From JALONO01 sp038209965 (lineage in GTDB: Bacteria; Bacteroidota; Bacteroidia; Cytophagales; Thermoflexibacteraceae): DNA of 37,755 bases. Positions 1 to 7,378 of the stretch are shown one piece after another; the stretch's first letter is position 1, and each line of letters begins with the position of its first letter. A program made the position numbers and the translations under genes. Where the stretch lies: positions 1 through 37,755 of the forward strand of contig JBBQXF010000043.1 in assembly GCA_038209965.1 (NCBI GenBank), given 5' to 3'. The notes under the pieces are model-generated. The model was not told where the DNA came from, made no database searches, and saw nothing but the letters and a program-made list of their open reading frames with translations.

Positions 1-366
1 AATGCCCTTTACCGCCAACTGAGCCATTTCCGGGCCGCCGCCCCCGACATTGATATTTTGGTGGTGGGTGTTTCGGACATGGCCCGGCGCCAAGGAACCA
101 GCTACGCTTCCTATCCCAATGTGACCCGCGTGCGAGATGCCCAGCACCGGGCAGCCAACCGGGCGGGGTGTGCTTTCTGGGACTTGTATTCGGCCATGGG
201 CGGGCACAATTCAATGGTGAGCTGGGTACAAAACAAACCGCCGCTGGCTGGCAAAGATTATACCCACTTTAATACCCGTGGTGCCCGGGCCGTAAGCGAG
301 ATGCTTTACAGTGCCCTGATGCACGAATATGAACTATACAAACAGCGGAACAACATCACTCAATAA
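1..366 (+). CDS. SGNH/GDSL hydrolase, C-terminal part (cut by window start)
   Basis: The reading frame is open from the first base and ends with TAA at 364-366; the start lies outside the window. The visible 121 residues match the C-terminal third of an SGNH-fold esterase. The block-V Asp-His pair is in the segment GKDYTHFNTRGA, and it is followed by a helix ending LMHEYELYK. The same layout closes the next gene (GDRVHLTIRGY, then LMAEYRKYL), and both share a 'GG..S..SWV.N' segment upstream, so the two are tandem paralogues. The family usually hydrolyses acetyl or other esters on cell-wall or exopolysaccharide sugars in the periplasm. The substrate here is unknown. The next gene starts 21 bases downstream, so the two are probably co-transcribed. 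Confidence 0.8.
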   Translation, partial: NALYRQLSHFRAAAPDIDILVVGVSDMARRQGTSYASYPNVTRVRDAQHRAANRAGCAFWDLYSAMGGHNSMVSWVQNKPPLAGKDYTHFNTRGARAVSEMLYSALMHEYELYKQRNNITQ

Positions 367-387
367 GATTAGGGGAAAATAAAAATT

Positions 388-1620
388 ATGCTACAAACCA
401 TGGGCAAACAATTGGTTCACCCATTGATTTGGCTATTGTTGGCACAAATCTGCACAGCCCAACCGTACAGCTTTATTAACTACACCGACAACGGGATCTA
501 TCAACCAGAAACCAGGACGATGGGCACCTTTTTTGGTGGCCTCCGTGAGTTGGAACAAGGCATAAAGCGAAAGGTAAACATTGTTCACATTGGTGACTCC
601 CACATCCAAGCCGACCATTTTTCGGGCCGCTTGCGCCAACTGCTCCAGTCAGTGCCACAGTTTGGCAATGGGGGCCGTGGTTTTCTGTTCCCTTACAGCG
701 TGGCCCACACCAACAACCCGGACAATTACCAAGTCACTTACACAGGGCATTGGGACGGGGTAAAGAGCATCAGCAAGGATGCGTACAGCCGCTGGGGCCT
801 GGCCGGCATTACGGCCGTGGCCCGCGATCCCCGCTCGACCATTACCATCAACCCCAACCGCTCCTACCGGGGCGACTCATCGGTGTATGGCATTACCCGC
901 GTCAAGATTTTTTATCCCATCTTTGACAAAAATTCATTCAATGTCATTGTGGTGGCCAATCCCAGCGACGTGGTATCCAGCTACCGCAGCCGGGACGGTT
1001 TTGTGGAATACGAATTTAGCCGTCCCCAAGAAAAAATCACCATCCAACTCAATCGGTCCGATGAACGCCAGAACCAGTTTGTCCTGCAAGGCATCAGTTT
1101 GGAAAACGACGATGCCGGCTTGGTGTACAGTTCCGTTGGCATCAACGGGGCCGAAGTAAAAACCTACTTTCGTTGCGAAGATTTTGACAAACAACTCAGG
1201 GTACTAAAGCCCGATCTGGTGATCGTTTCATTGGGGACCAACGACGCCCACGGGGCCAATTTCGATGATGAGCTTTTTAAGAGCAACTGTCGGTTCATGG
1301 TGAGCCAGATCCGCAAGGCTTCGCCCAAGGCCTCCGTTCTTTTCACCACGCCCGGCGACACCTATTATGGGCGGCGCTCCAACCCCAACAACGCCACGGC
1401 GCGGGATCGGCTTTACGAGGTGGCCGATGAACTGGGCGTTGGCATTTGGGATTTCTATCAAGTCATGGGTGGGGCAAGATCGGTGGACAGTTGGGTGCGC
1501 AACGGACTGGCCGGTGGCGACCGGGTGCACCTCACCATCAGGGGCTACCGTTTACAGGGCGAACTATTTTTTGATGCCCTCATGGCCGAATACCGTAAAT
1601 ACCTCTCGGGGAAGCGCTAA
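388..1620 (+). CDS. exported SGNH/GDSL-family hydrolase
   Basis: This 410-residue protein has an N-terminal hydrophobic signal (about residues 12-24, likely cleaved after ...ICTA), so it should act in the periplasm or at the outer membrane. Family blocks are visible: the nucleophile in IGDSH (Ser71), the GTND block at 283-286, and the Asp378-x-x-His381 pair near the C-terminus. Such proteins are esterases, often acting on O-acetylated polysaccharides. In Bacteroidota, tandem copies are often found beside MBOAT acyltransferases; no MBOAT is visible here, but the upstream side is cut off. An alternative start is Met5. No Shine-Dalgarno is seen, only an A-rich leader (gggaaaataaaaatt). The substrate is not predictable from sequence alone. 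Confidence 0.85.
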   Translation: MLQTMGKQLVHPLIWLLLAQICTAQPYSFINYTDNGIYQPETRTMGTFFGGLRELEQGIKRKVNIVHIGDSHIQADHFSGRLRQLLQSVPQFGNGGRGFLFPYSVAHTNNPDNYQVTYTGHWDGVKSISKDAYSRWGLAGITAVARDPRSTITINPNRSYRGDSSVYGITRVKIFYPIFDKNSFNVIVVANPSDVVSSYRSRDGFVEYEFSRPQEKITIQLNRSDERQNQFVLQGISLENDDAGLVYSSVGINGAEVKTYFRCEDFDKQLRVLKPDLVIVSLGTNDAHGANFDDELFKSNCRFMVSQIRKASPKASVLFTTPGDTYYGRRSNPNNATARDRLYEVADELGVGIWDFYQVMGGARSVDSWVRNGLAGGDRVHLTIRGYRLQGELFFDALMAEYRKYLSGKR

Positions 1621-1916
1621 CTCCTCAGGCTTCTTTCCCACAGAAATAGGTTCATTGTAATCAATAGATCGACAAGTCTTTATAAAACAGTAAATCGCCC
1701 AGGGATTTCAAAAAAGTATTTTCGGCTCCGGTTGCTTTTTCCTCCCTTCTTGTTACACTTCGCTAACACCAACAATGGAGGAATGGTGCCAACAACGGAT
1801 GGGATCTTTGGAAAAGGACGAGGAAAGGGTTTATTTAATTTCCTCTCTCAATGCCACTGTTTGCTCAATTGATAAGCCTGTTGCACTTAAAACAATATCA
1901 GGTTGTGTTTTAAAAA

Positions 1917-2119
1917 GGTAACTGTTTAGGTGCTCTAATTATTCATAACTAATTTATTTTCAATTAGTTATGAATAATTGGCTTGATTTTAAATAAATTA
2001 CTTATTTCTATAATTATTTGATTATCAGTAATTTAAGTTAATTTGCATACCCGTTTAAGCAAACTTTAAATTTTATGACTAATTGATTATCAAATACCTT
2101 ACCTACCTAAACAGTTACC
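1917..2119. repeat. MITE-like element: 15-bp terminal inverted repeats around an 18-bp hairpin
   Basis: The sequence ggtaactgtttaggt (1917-1931) recurs as its exact reverse complement at 2105-2119. Both copies are flanked outside by AAAAA (1912-1916 and 2120-2124), which could be a target duplication but is low complexity. Inside lies a perfect 18-bp inverted repeat, 1937-1954 against 1962-1979, with a 7-base loop. The element is about 203 bp, AT-rich and non-coding, the usual shape of a non-autonomous miniature transposable element. The termini starting GTAA recall IS66-family ends, but that is only a suggestion. An alternative is a structured 5' regulatory region of the downstream peptide gene. 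Confidence 0.55.
1937..1979. repeat. perfect 18-bp inverted repeat (hairpin)
   Basis: Arms 1937-1954 and 1962-1979 are exactly complementary (aattattcataactaatt and its reverse complement) with a 7-base loop, tattttc. The arms are AT-only apart from two G-C pairs. The hairpin sits at the left of the larger inverted-repeat element. It has no following T tract, so it is not a typical terminator. Confidence 0.8.
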
Positions 2120-2141
2120 AAAAATTTATATTTAAAATCTG

Positions 2142-2211
2142 GAAATATCACGGGAGGGCGGTGTGTTTGTTGAAAGTAATTCAGTTTTCACTTTTAACCT
2201 TTGCAAACCCA
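2142..2211 (+). promoter_or_regulatory. leader region shared with the 6853 gene
   Basis: The 70 bases before the peptide start resemble the 66 bases before the second signal-peptide gene (6787-6852). The block just before ATG agrees at 18 of 23 positions (tcacttttaacctttgcaaa here, ccacttttaaacgttacaaa there). A second block, aaatatcac against aaatgtcac, occupies the same place about 60 bases upstream. Coding sequences differ after the start, so the shared part looks regulatory: a 5' untranslated region or promoter. Confidence 0.45.
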
Positions 2212-2454
2212 ATGAAAAATCCCAAGAAAAGTTTAGTGCGCACCTTGATGCTGAGTAGCGCGCTCGCGGGCGGCCTTACGCTGGCCCAGTCGTTCTACAA
2301 TGAGGCGCAGGCCACGAGTTCCGGGGGAGCAACGACACCTCCCAGTTGCAAATGGGCAAGCTCTGTTTGCCCTAACGGAAATCCTAGAGAGGTATGCCTT
2401 ACCGATGGCAACGGGAACAGTTGCAGCTGCGGAACTGTTCCCCGCCCCTGTTGA
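2212..2454 (+). CDS. NVEALA-like secreted Cys-rich small peptide
   Basis: An 80-residue protein starting at the ATG at 2212. I chose this start because MKNPKKSLVRTLMLSS begins a normal positively charged signal peptide; the same frame stays open further upstream only through AT-rich repeat DNA. The hydrophobic stretch is followed by YNEAQA, which resembles the EALA motif closing NVEALA-type leaders of Bacteroidota. The predicted mature part is about 46 residues, starts with a Ser/Thr/Gly/Pro-rich segment and has six cysteines (CKW, VC, VC, SCSC, PC), enough for three disulfides. NVEALA peptides are known to lie beside 6-bladed beta-propeller lipoproteins, and one follows at 2576. The role of the family is not established. 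A bacteriocin-like or surface peptide is possible but is inference. Confidence 0.65.
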   Translation: MKNPKKSLVRTLMLSSALAGGLTLAQSFYNEAQATSSGGATTPPSCKWASSVCPNGNPREVCLTDGNGNSCSCGTVPRPC

Positions 2455-2575
2455 TTTGCTTTTCACGTTCACTTGAAGGTTGAGGGACAACTCACAAGTT
2501 GTCCCTCAACCTTGGGTCAGCATCCACCACAAAGAGCCTAAAGACCGATCGATAATAGCAACTAAACTTACAATA

Positions 2576-3744
2576 ATGATGAATTTGTTCAAACTATTTT
2601 GTGCTGCCCTTGTCCTATTTTATTGCGCTGCCTGCACCTTTGAAACCAAGCGCGATGAGCAAAACCAAGATCTGGCCTACCAGTTGCCCGTCCTGCCCGA
2701 CAATTTGGTGAAAGGAGCAACAAAGGTATCATCCCTGATCGATACTGCCGTCTTTCTCCAACTTGGCACCATACCCGATAACAAATAGGATATGTTGACA
2801 AAGTAGTATTTTACGAGGATCGGATCTATGTTTTGGATAAAGAAGTTGCAAAAAATATTTTTGTCTTTGACCAGCAGGGCCAATTCTTGTTTTCCTTTGG
2901 GGGAAAAGAAAAAGCATTCGCAAAATACAACCGACCTGAAGATTTTTTAATTAATAATGGCCAACTTCTCGTACTCGATGGCCAAGTGATGCGCATCCAT
3001 TTTTACGATCTGGCCACCGGACAGCACCTAAAAACTGAAAATCTGGAGTTCACCGCTTCGCATTTTGCTAGGACAGGCGGAAATTACGCCTTTGTCGGGA
3101 CCAGCAAGTTTGACAAATTGATCATCACCGATGCGAGATTCAAGGTCGTGACCACCCAATTCCCTTACAACGAAAAGAACAGCAACCGCTACCCCTCGCA
3201 CTTGTCGGTACTTGCCGATTCCTCGGTGCTCTTTCGTATTTCTTATTGCGACAGCGTGTTCAAGATAAGGAACAGGGAAGTTGCCACCAGTGCGCTCATT
3301 AATTTTGGGACGAGTGCATTCACCTACAAAGACCTTACTGATATCCCAGCCAATGATCGGCTACAAAGGGTGAACAATGTTGTCCGTGAAAATTTTTCGG
3401 GCAATGTTTTTTTTTACAGTGAGCTGCCCAATCAAATCTATTTTACCTACTTGGATCGGGGGCAGCAGCACTCTGCCATTTACCACCAGGCAGACAAACG
3501 GTTGTTGGCCCACAATTGGCGCAAGCTCACAAACGATGTGACTTATGGCGAAAATCCGCCCCTGTTTTGTTCCGATGATCCCACTGGCTATCTGATTGGT
3601 AGCATCTCGGCGGAGGCCAAAGAATCAATATTGGCCAAAATGGCAAGTATGGACAAAAATGAATATGCCACGGTGCTGTCAAACCTGCTAGGCAGTATTG
3701 ATGCCAGTGCCAATCCTATTTTGTACAAAATCTGGCTCAAATAG
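2576..3744 (+). pseudogene. 6-bladed beta-propeller lipoprotein, broken by one frameshift
   Basis: Two frames form one protein. The first (from ATG 2576, or the next ATG at 2579) begins with a lipoprotein signal, lipobox ...YCAAC with Cys20, and runs to a TAG at 2786. The second continues from about 2790 to TAG-terminated 3744. Adding one A to the AAA at 2783-2785 joins them into ...GTIPDNKIGYVDKVVFYEDR..., a smooth beta-propeller sequence. Repeated blade-like patterns are visible, for example IFVFDQQGQFLFSFG. The rebuilt length of about 389 residues fits the 6-bladed beta-propeller lipoprotein family of Bacteroidota, which is commonly coupled to NVEALA peptides. Location would be the outer membrane or periplasm. 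It may be a true pseudogene or a homopolymer base-calling error. Confidence 0.7.
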
Positions 3745-3961
3745 GTACACTGCGCCCATCCATCGGCCCAAATCTACTGGTGAGGTCCAAAAAACCGCAC
3801 CAAACTTATAAGCGAGGATCAGCTTCCATAAGCGTGATCGGGACTGCCTGCGGAGGTGCATTTCTGGCAATTATCAATTCCGAAAATCCTACCCAAGAAC
3901 CAATGCAAAGATTTGGTAATTGTAAAGTTTAAATTCAAATTATAGCCGATAAAGCTATCCC

Positions 3962-5443
3962 ATGCACGCCGCCCAGACAGCTTGGCTCGCCGATTGCCAA
4001 AACCAGGCCGATTTTACCGGGGGCTGGCCCGGTGCCAAGTTCCATTTGTACAATTGGGCATTGAGTTTACATTGCTTGGCCCGGCATTACCCACAGCGCA
4101 CGCTCGTGGCCGATTCCGCCGCGCCGATCTGCTGGTGGGCCGCCTGGGCCTGCCCTATTCCCGGGTGGATCTCGCGCTGGACAGCTTCACCAACCCCTTC
4201 CCCCCTGGTCTGGGTGCTGAAAAAGACTTTGGCCTACGCCCGCCAAACCGGCCCGTTTGTCCACGTGGACAGCGATGCCTACCTGTTTGACCCGCTGCCC
4301 CCGGCCTTGGCCGAGGCCCCGCTCTTGGCCCAAAACCTAGAATACGACCACCCGTATTATGTGCAAGCGGGCCAATGGATCGGCCGCCAATGCGGATCCG
4401 TGCCCACTTGGGTGCGGGAGCAGCCCGACGGGCGCTTTTGGGCGGTCAATGCCGGGCTGATCGGTGGGGGCAATTTTCCATTCTTCCAAACTTTCCACCA
4501 ATCGCTCCTCCAGTTTTTGGCCGCCAATGATGCCCTGCTGCACCAAGTGCCCGATTGGGATCACTTCAACACATTTGTGGAACAGGCCGCCATTGTGGGC
4601 TTCGCCCGGGCAAAGGGGCACGACTTCGCGGGCCTGCTCCCCCACGCTATCGGCCACCCATACACCTACGAACTGGACCAGTTCTGGCGGTTGCCGGGCC
4701 GCTGCGGTTACCTGCACGCCATGAACTACAAGCAGAACCCGGCGTTTTGCGAGCAGTTGGCCCAGCGGCTGCGGCTGGAAGCCCCCGCCCTCCACGAGCG
4801 GGCCAACCAAGTGGCCCGCGAACTGGCCGCCACCCACCACCCCGTCCCCGGACTGCCCACCGGCCCGTCCGCCGATGGGCTGGCCCAGATCACGGCCACC
4901 CTCCTGCCCCAGCTCCCGCCCACCGAGGGGGCGGTATTGGGCGATCTGCTCGCGTACGAGCGGGCGTGGCTGGCTGCCTGCTCGCAGGGGCAGGCCACGC
5001 TGGCCCAACCCGGCGGCTGGGCCAATATTGAAAGGGCGGCGAACGATTTTTGGGGCAGGGCCGGGGACTTGGCCACGGCTCAGGTGGCCCCGGGCCCGCT
5101 CCTTGCCCTGATCGAGAGCCAATGGAACTGGGCCGGGGCCAATGAGTTCGCCCGCCAAAGGCAGGCGCACCAATTTGCCGATCATTTGGCCACCGCCCCC
5201 AGTTATTTCGTGGTCGTTCCGCTGCCCATTGAGCTGGGGATTTGGCGCGAATACCGGCTGGAACCGTTGGAAATCTTGCTCTTTGGCTACTTGGAAGCGG
5301 GGCCGGCCAGCACCGCCGCGCTGGTGGAGGCCCTGCTCACCGACCTGCACGAAAACGGCCAAGCCCCCCAAACCTCTGATGTGGCCCAGTGGGTGGAGGA
5401 TCGCCTGCGCTTTTTCAGCTATTTCGGGTTGCTTTCTTTTTGA
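3962..5443 (+). CDS. DUF6734-like glycosyltransferase-type protein with two compensating frameshifts
   Basis: The annotated frame gives 493 residues. A DxD-type motif lies in HVDSDAYLF (Asp103, Asp105), as in nucleotide-sugar-dependent transferases. The general pattern (GGW near the start, YNWALS, HVDSDAYLF, then AQNLE) resembles DUF6734-family proteins; that assignment is from memory of the pattern. Residues about 53-81 are read in the wrong frame. The other frame there gives ADLLVGRLGLPYSRVDLALD, which fits far better. One missing base near 4121 and one extra C in the C6 run at 4200-4205 explain this, and the frame is restored with no stop. The C-terminal 200 residues are Ala/Gln/Leu-rich and unrecognised. 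It lies 217 bases after the propeller gene, and a role in modifying the peptide or a surface glycan is inference. Confidence 0.6.
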   Translation: MHAAQTAWLADCQNQADFTGGWPGAKFHLYNWALSLHCLARHYPQRTLVADSAAPICWWAAWACPIPGWISRWTASPTPSPLVWVLKKTLAYARQTGPFVHVDSDAYLFDPLPPALAEAPLLAQNLEYDHPYYVQAGQWIGRQCGSVPTWVREQPDGRFWAVNAGLIGGGNFPFFQTFHQSLLQFLAANDALLHQVPDWDHFNTFVEQAAIVGFARAKGHDFAGLLPHAIGHPYTYELDQFWRLPGRCGYLHAMNYKQNPAFCEQLAQRLRLEAPALHERANQVARELAATHHPVPGLPTGPSADGLAQITATLLPQLPPTEGAVLGDLLAYERAWLAACSQGQATLAQPGGWANIERAANDFWGRAGDLATAQVAPGPLLALIESQWNWAGANEFARQRQAHQFADHLATAPSYFVVVPLPIELGIWREYRLEPLEILLFGYLEAGPASTAALVEALLTDLHENGQAPQTSDVAQWVEDRLRFFSYFGLLSF

Positions 5444-5502
5444 TTGCCCTTGGATTCTTGGCTCGCTATGGTAAATTAGCGGGTAAATAAACCTCCAAAA
5501 CC

Positions 5503-6588
5503 ATGATCCTCTACTCTCTTCCCCGCTATTTCCCCCTCCTGCTGATCCTGGGCCATTTAACGGGCTGCAACCCGGCCCCGGCCAGCGACGAAGCCGCCAG
5601 TCCCCCCACTTCCAACCTATCGGCCAGTGAGGTAACGGTGGTGCAGATCATGCCTGCCGTCCGCAAAGTGTTCGATTACCAGATCGAGGCTTCGGGCAAG
5701 GTGGGGGCCACCCAATATGCCGACCTGCGGTTCAAGCAGGGCGGCTATTTGGCTATCGTCCGCACCCAGAACGGGCAGCGGGTGGAAGCCGGGGAGGTGC
5801 TGGCCGAGCTGGATCCCACCGATTGGGAACTGGCCCTGCGCCAAGCCCACAACCAAAAAGCCATTGCCCGGGAGGCTTACATCAAGGAGGTCACCGAGTT
5901 TGGTGGCAACCACCTGCAGCCCAACGGGGGCATCACCCCCGAGCTGGACGAGCGGATCAAGGCCCGCACCAACTTCCACACGGCCGATCTGGCCATTGAA
6001 CTGGCCCAGATCAACTTGGCCCATTGCCAACTGCGCAGCCCCATTGCGGGCACCGTGGCCGATATGCAGCTCAAAAAAGGCAACTTCATCACTGCCAGCC
6101 AAGTGGCCTGCGCGGTCTATTCGGCCAACCAGCTCGAGGTGGCGTTGGACATCCTAGAGTCGGAACTCCCGCTGCTGCGACCGGGCCAGCGGGCTGCCGT
6201 GGCTCCGCTGGGGCAAGTGGCCAAGGTTTATGCCGCCACCGTGGCCGACATCAACCCCAAAGTGGATGCCAACGGGATGCTCAAGGTCCGGCTGCGCATC
6301 GTTGCGCCCCAGGATCTGTTCGTGGGCATGAATGTGCGCGCCACGGTCTATGTGCCCCAGCACAAGGCATTGGTGGTGCCGCGCGAGGCCATTGTGGTCC
6401 GGTCGGGCCGCAAAGTGGTGTTCACCGAAGAAAACGGGCTGGCCAAATGGCACTACGTGACCACTGGACTGGAAAATACCCAAGAAGTAGAAATTACCGA
6501 GGGCCTGAAAATGGGCGAAAAAGTAGTGGTGGTCAACAACCTCCAACTGGCCCACGACTCACCCGTGAAGGTGGGAGGTGGCAAATAG
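5503..6588 (+). CDS. RND-type efflux periplasmic adaptor (membrane fusion protein)
   Basis: A 361-residue lipoprotein: signal ending LTGC with Cys22, so anchored facing the periplasm. Typical adaptor order is seen. There is a lipoyl/barrel-sandwich half near residues 70-105 (QNGQRVEAGEVLAELDPTD), a short helical hairpin at about 105-170, and the returning lipoyl half (LRSPIAGTVADMQLKKGNFI). A beta-barrel follows at about 205-290, then a membrane-proximal domain ending in an IVVRSGRKVVF-type strand. Such adaptors link an inner-membrane RND pump to a TolC-like channel. Normally the pump gene follows immediately; here it does not, and only the last codons of an RND pump survive at 13146-13247 on the other strand. 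The adaptor is therefore an orphan, possibly non-functional or using a pump elsewhere. Confidence 0.85.
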   Translation: MILYSLPRYFPLLLILGHLTGCNPAPASDEAASPPTSNLSASEVTVVQIMPAVRKVFDYQIEASGKVGATQYADLRFKQGGYLAIVRTQNGQRVEAGEVLAELDPTDWELALRQAHNQKAIAREAYIKEVTEFGGNHLQPNGGITPELDERIKARTNFHTADLAIELAQINLAHCQLRSPIAGTVADMQLKKGNFITASQVACAVYSANQLEVALDILESELPLLRPGQRAAVAPLGQVAKVYAATVADINPKVDANGMLKVRLRIVAPQDLFVGMNVRATVYVPQHKALVVPREAIVVRSGRKVVFTEENGLAKWHYVTTGLENTQEVEITEGLKMGEKVVVVNNLQLAHDSPVKVGGGK

Positions 6589-6778
6589 CCCGTTCGTAGC
6601 CGGCGGTAAGCAAAAAAACCGCAAATCATTGTTTCGCCTTGTTTCCCCGGCGTTGATCAACAGGCAACCCGGGCAATATTTTAAGGGAACGACCACTCAG
6701 TTTTCACGCCAGAAAGATTATTTGAGCAGATAAATGACTAACCATTTAATTCAATAGTTTTATCAATTAGTAACAAAA

Positions 6779-6852
6779 TAAATTTGAAAATGTCACTCGT
6801 GGGGTATGTTTATCCTTTAAGTCATTTATCCACTTTTAAACGTTACAAAACC
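6779..6852 (+). promoter_or_regulatory. possible Bacteroidota -7 box and leader of the 6853 gene
   Basis: TAAATTTG at 6779-6786 matches the Bacteroidota -7 consensus TAnnTTTG. No clear -33 TTTG is found at the usual spacing, so the promoter is weakly supported. The following 66 bases share blocks with the leader of the peptide gene at 2212. Confidence 0.35.
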
Positions 6853-7068
6853 ATGAAAAAACTAATGAAAAAGTTTTGGGTGGCAATAATGCTTGGCTCG
6901 TTATTGGGCATCCTATTGGTGACCATCCCGATTGGCAATCCAGCCAAATCACAAGAAACTTCGGCATGGCAGGGCAACTCAGTGGGATTGAACAGCCAGG
7001 GCCTAAACTCGATCAGCCACAGGTGCGAACGGCGGAGATCGGTGTCTTCCACGGCGAAAGCCCCATAG
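6853..7068 (+). pseudogene. truncated small signal-peptide gene fused to antisense debris
   Basis: ATG at 6853 starts a clear export signal (MKKLMKKFWVAIMLGSLLG, then a hydrophobic run) followed by about 25 residues rich in Ser, Gly, Asn and Gln. From about 7003 on, the frame reads through DNA that is coding on the opposite strand (an S9 peptidase fragment), so the last 20 or so residues are artefactual. The original C-terminus appears lost. Its leader resembles that of the NVEALA-like gene at 2212, which suggests a second member of the same small-peptide group, but the surviving part has no cysteines outside the fused tail and no clear NVEALA motif. Confidence 0.5.
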
Positions 7069-7378
7069 CGCTCTTTGGCCGACTTTTCGGTTTTACTCTC
7101 CTTTTCGGTCTCGGCAGTAATGGCCATTGCTTCGCCACCCTCGGCCCGGATAACATAGATCTGGGTTTTGTTGCCCCGGTCGGCCAGAAAGGCAATGTAC
7201 TGGCCATCGGGCGACCAGCGCGGGACCGAGGAAGTGCTTTTTGGGCGTGTTGGTCAGTTGGAACGGAGCCTGTCCTTCCTTGGCCAGCCAGATCTCGGTA
7301 TCGAATGTGTTTTCTTTCCAGTCGGCACTGCCAATGGTGTAGGCCATATGCCGGCGTGATATTGACCCGCTGGTAATT
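7003..7378 (-). pseudogene. fragment of an S9-family (DPP/prolyl oligopeptidase-like) peptidase
   Basis: On the minus strand two frames give a continuous beta-propeller piece of an S9 peptidase. The first is MAYTIGSADWKENTFDTEIW..., then, after a frame change in the AAAAA run near 7240, RWSPDGQYIAFLADRGNKTQ, then YGAFAVEDTDLRRSHLWLIEF ending near 7003. The WSPDGxxIAF and RSHLWLIE patterns are typical of this family's N-terminal propeller. One extra A in the A5 run explains the shift. No catalytic domain is present: the fragment stops abruptly and continues into the small signal-peptide gene of the opposite strand. It is a remnant of a gene of about 650 residues. Confidence 0.6.

Larger units (their letters stand above)
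1621..2211. other. AT-rich intergenic stretch with inverted repeats, no gene
   Basis: No convincing coding region is seen over about 590 bases. The first 250 bases have mixed composition. From about 1900 on, the stretch is very AT-rich and contains the nested inverted repeat described separately. A reading frame open from 2083 into the peptide gene is best explained as chance read-through, because a signal-peptide start lies at 2212. The last 70 bases resemble the leader before the gene at 6853. Confidence 0.6.

Noticed and set aside
2083..2211. N-terminal extension of the small peptide gene
   Set aside because: It is translated from AT-rich repeat DNA, and a normal signal-peptide start follows at 2212.
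4337..5371. 344-residue frame on the minus strand opposite the glycosyltransferase-like gene
   Set aside because: It is Gly/Gln/Pro-rich, has no motif, and mirrors a GC-rich coding strand with better family features.
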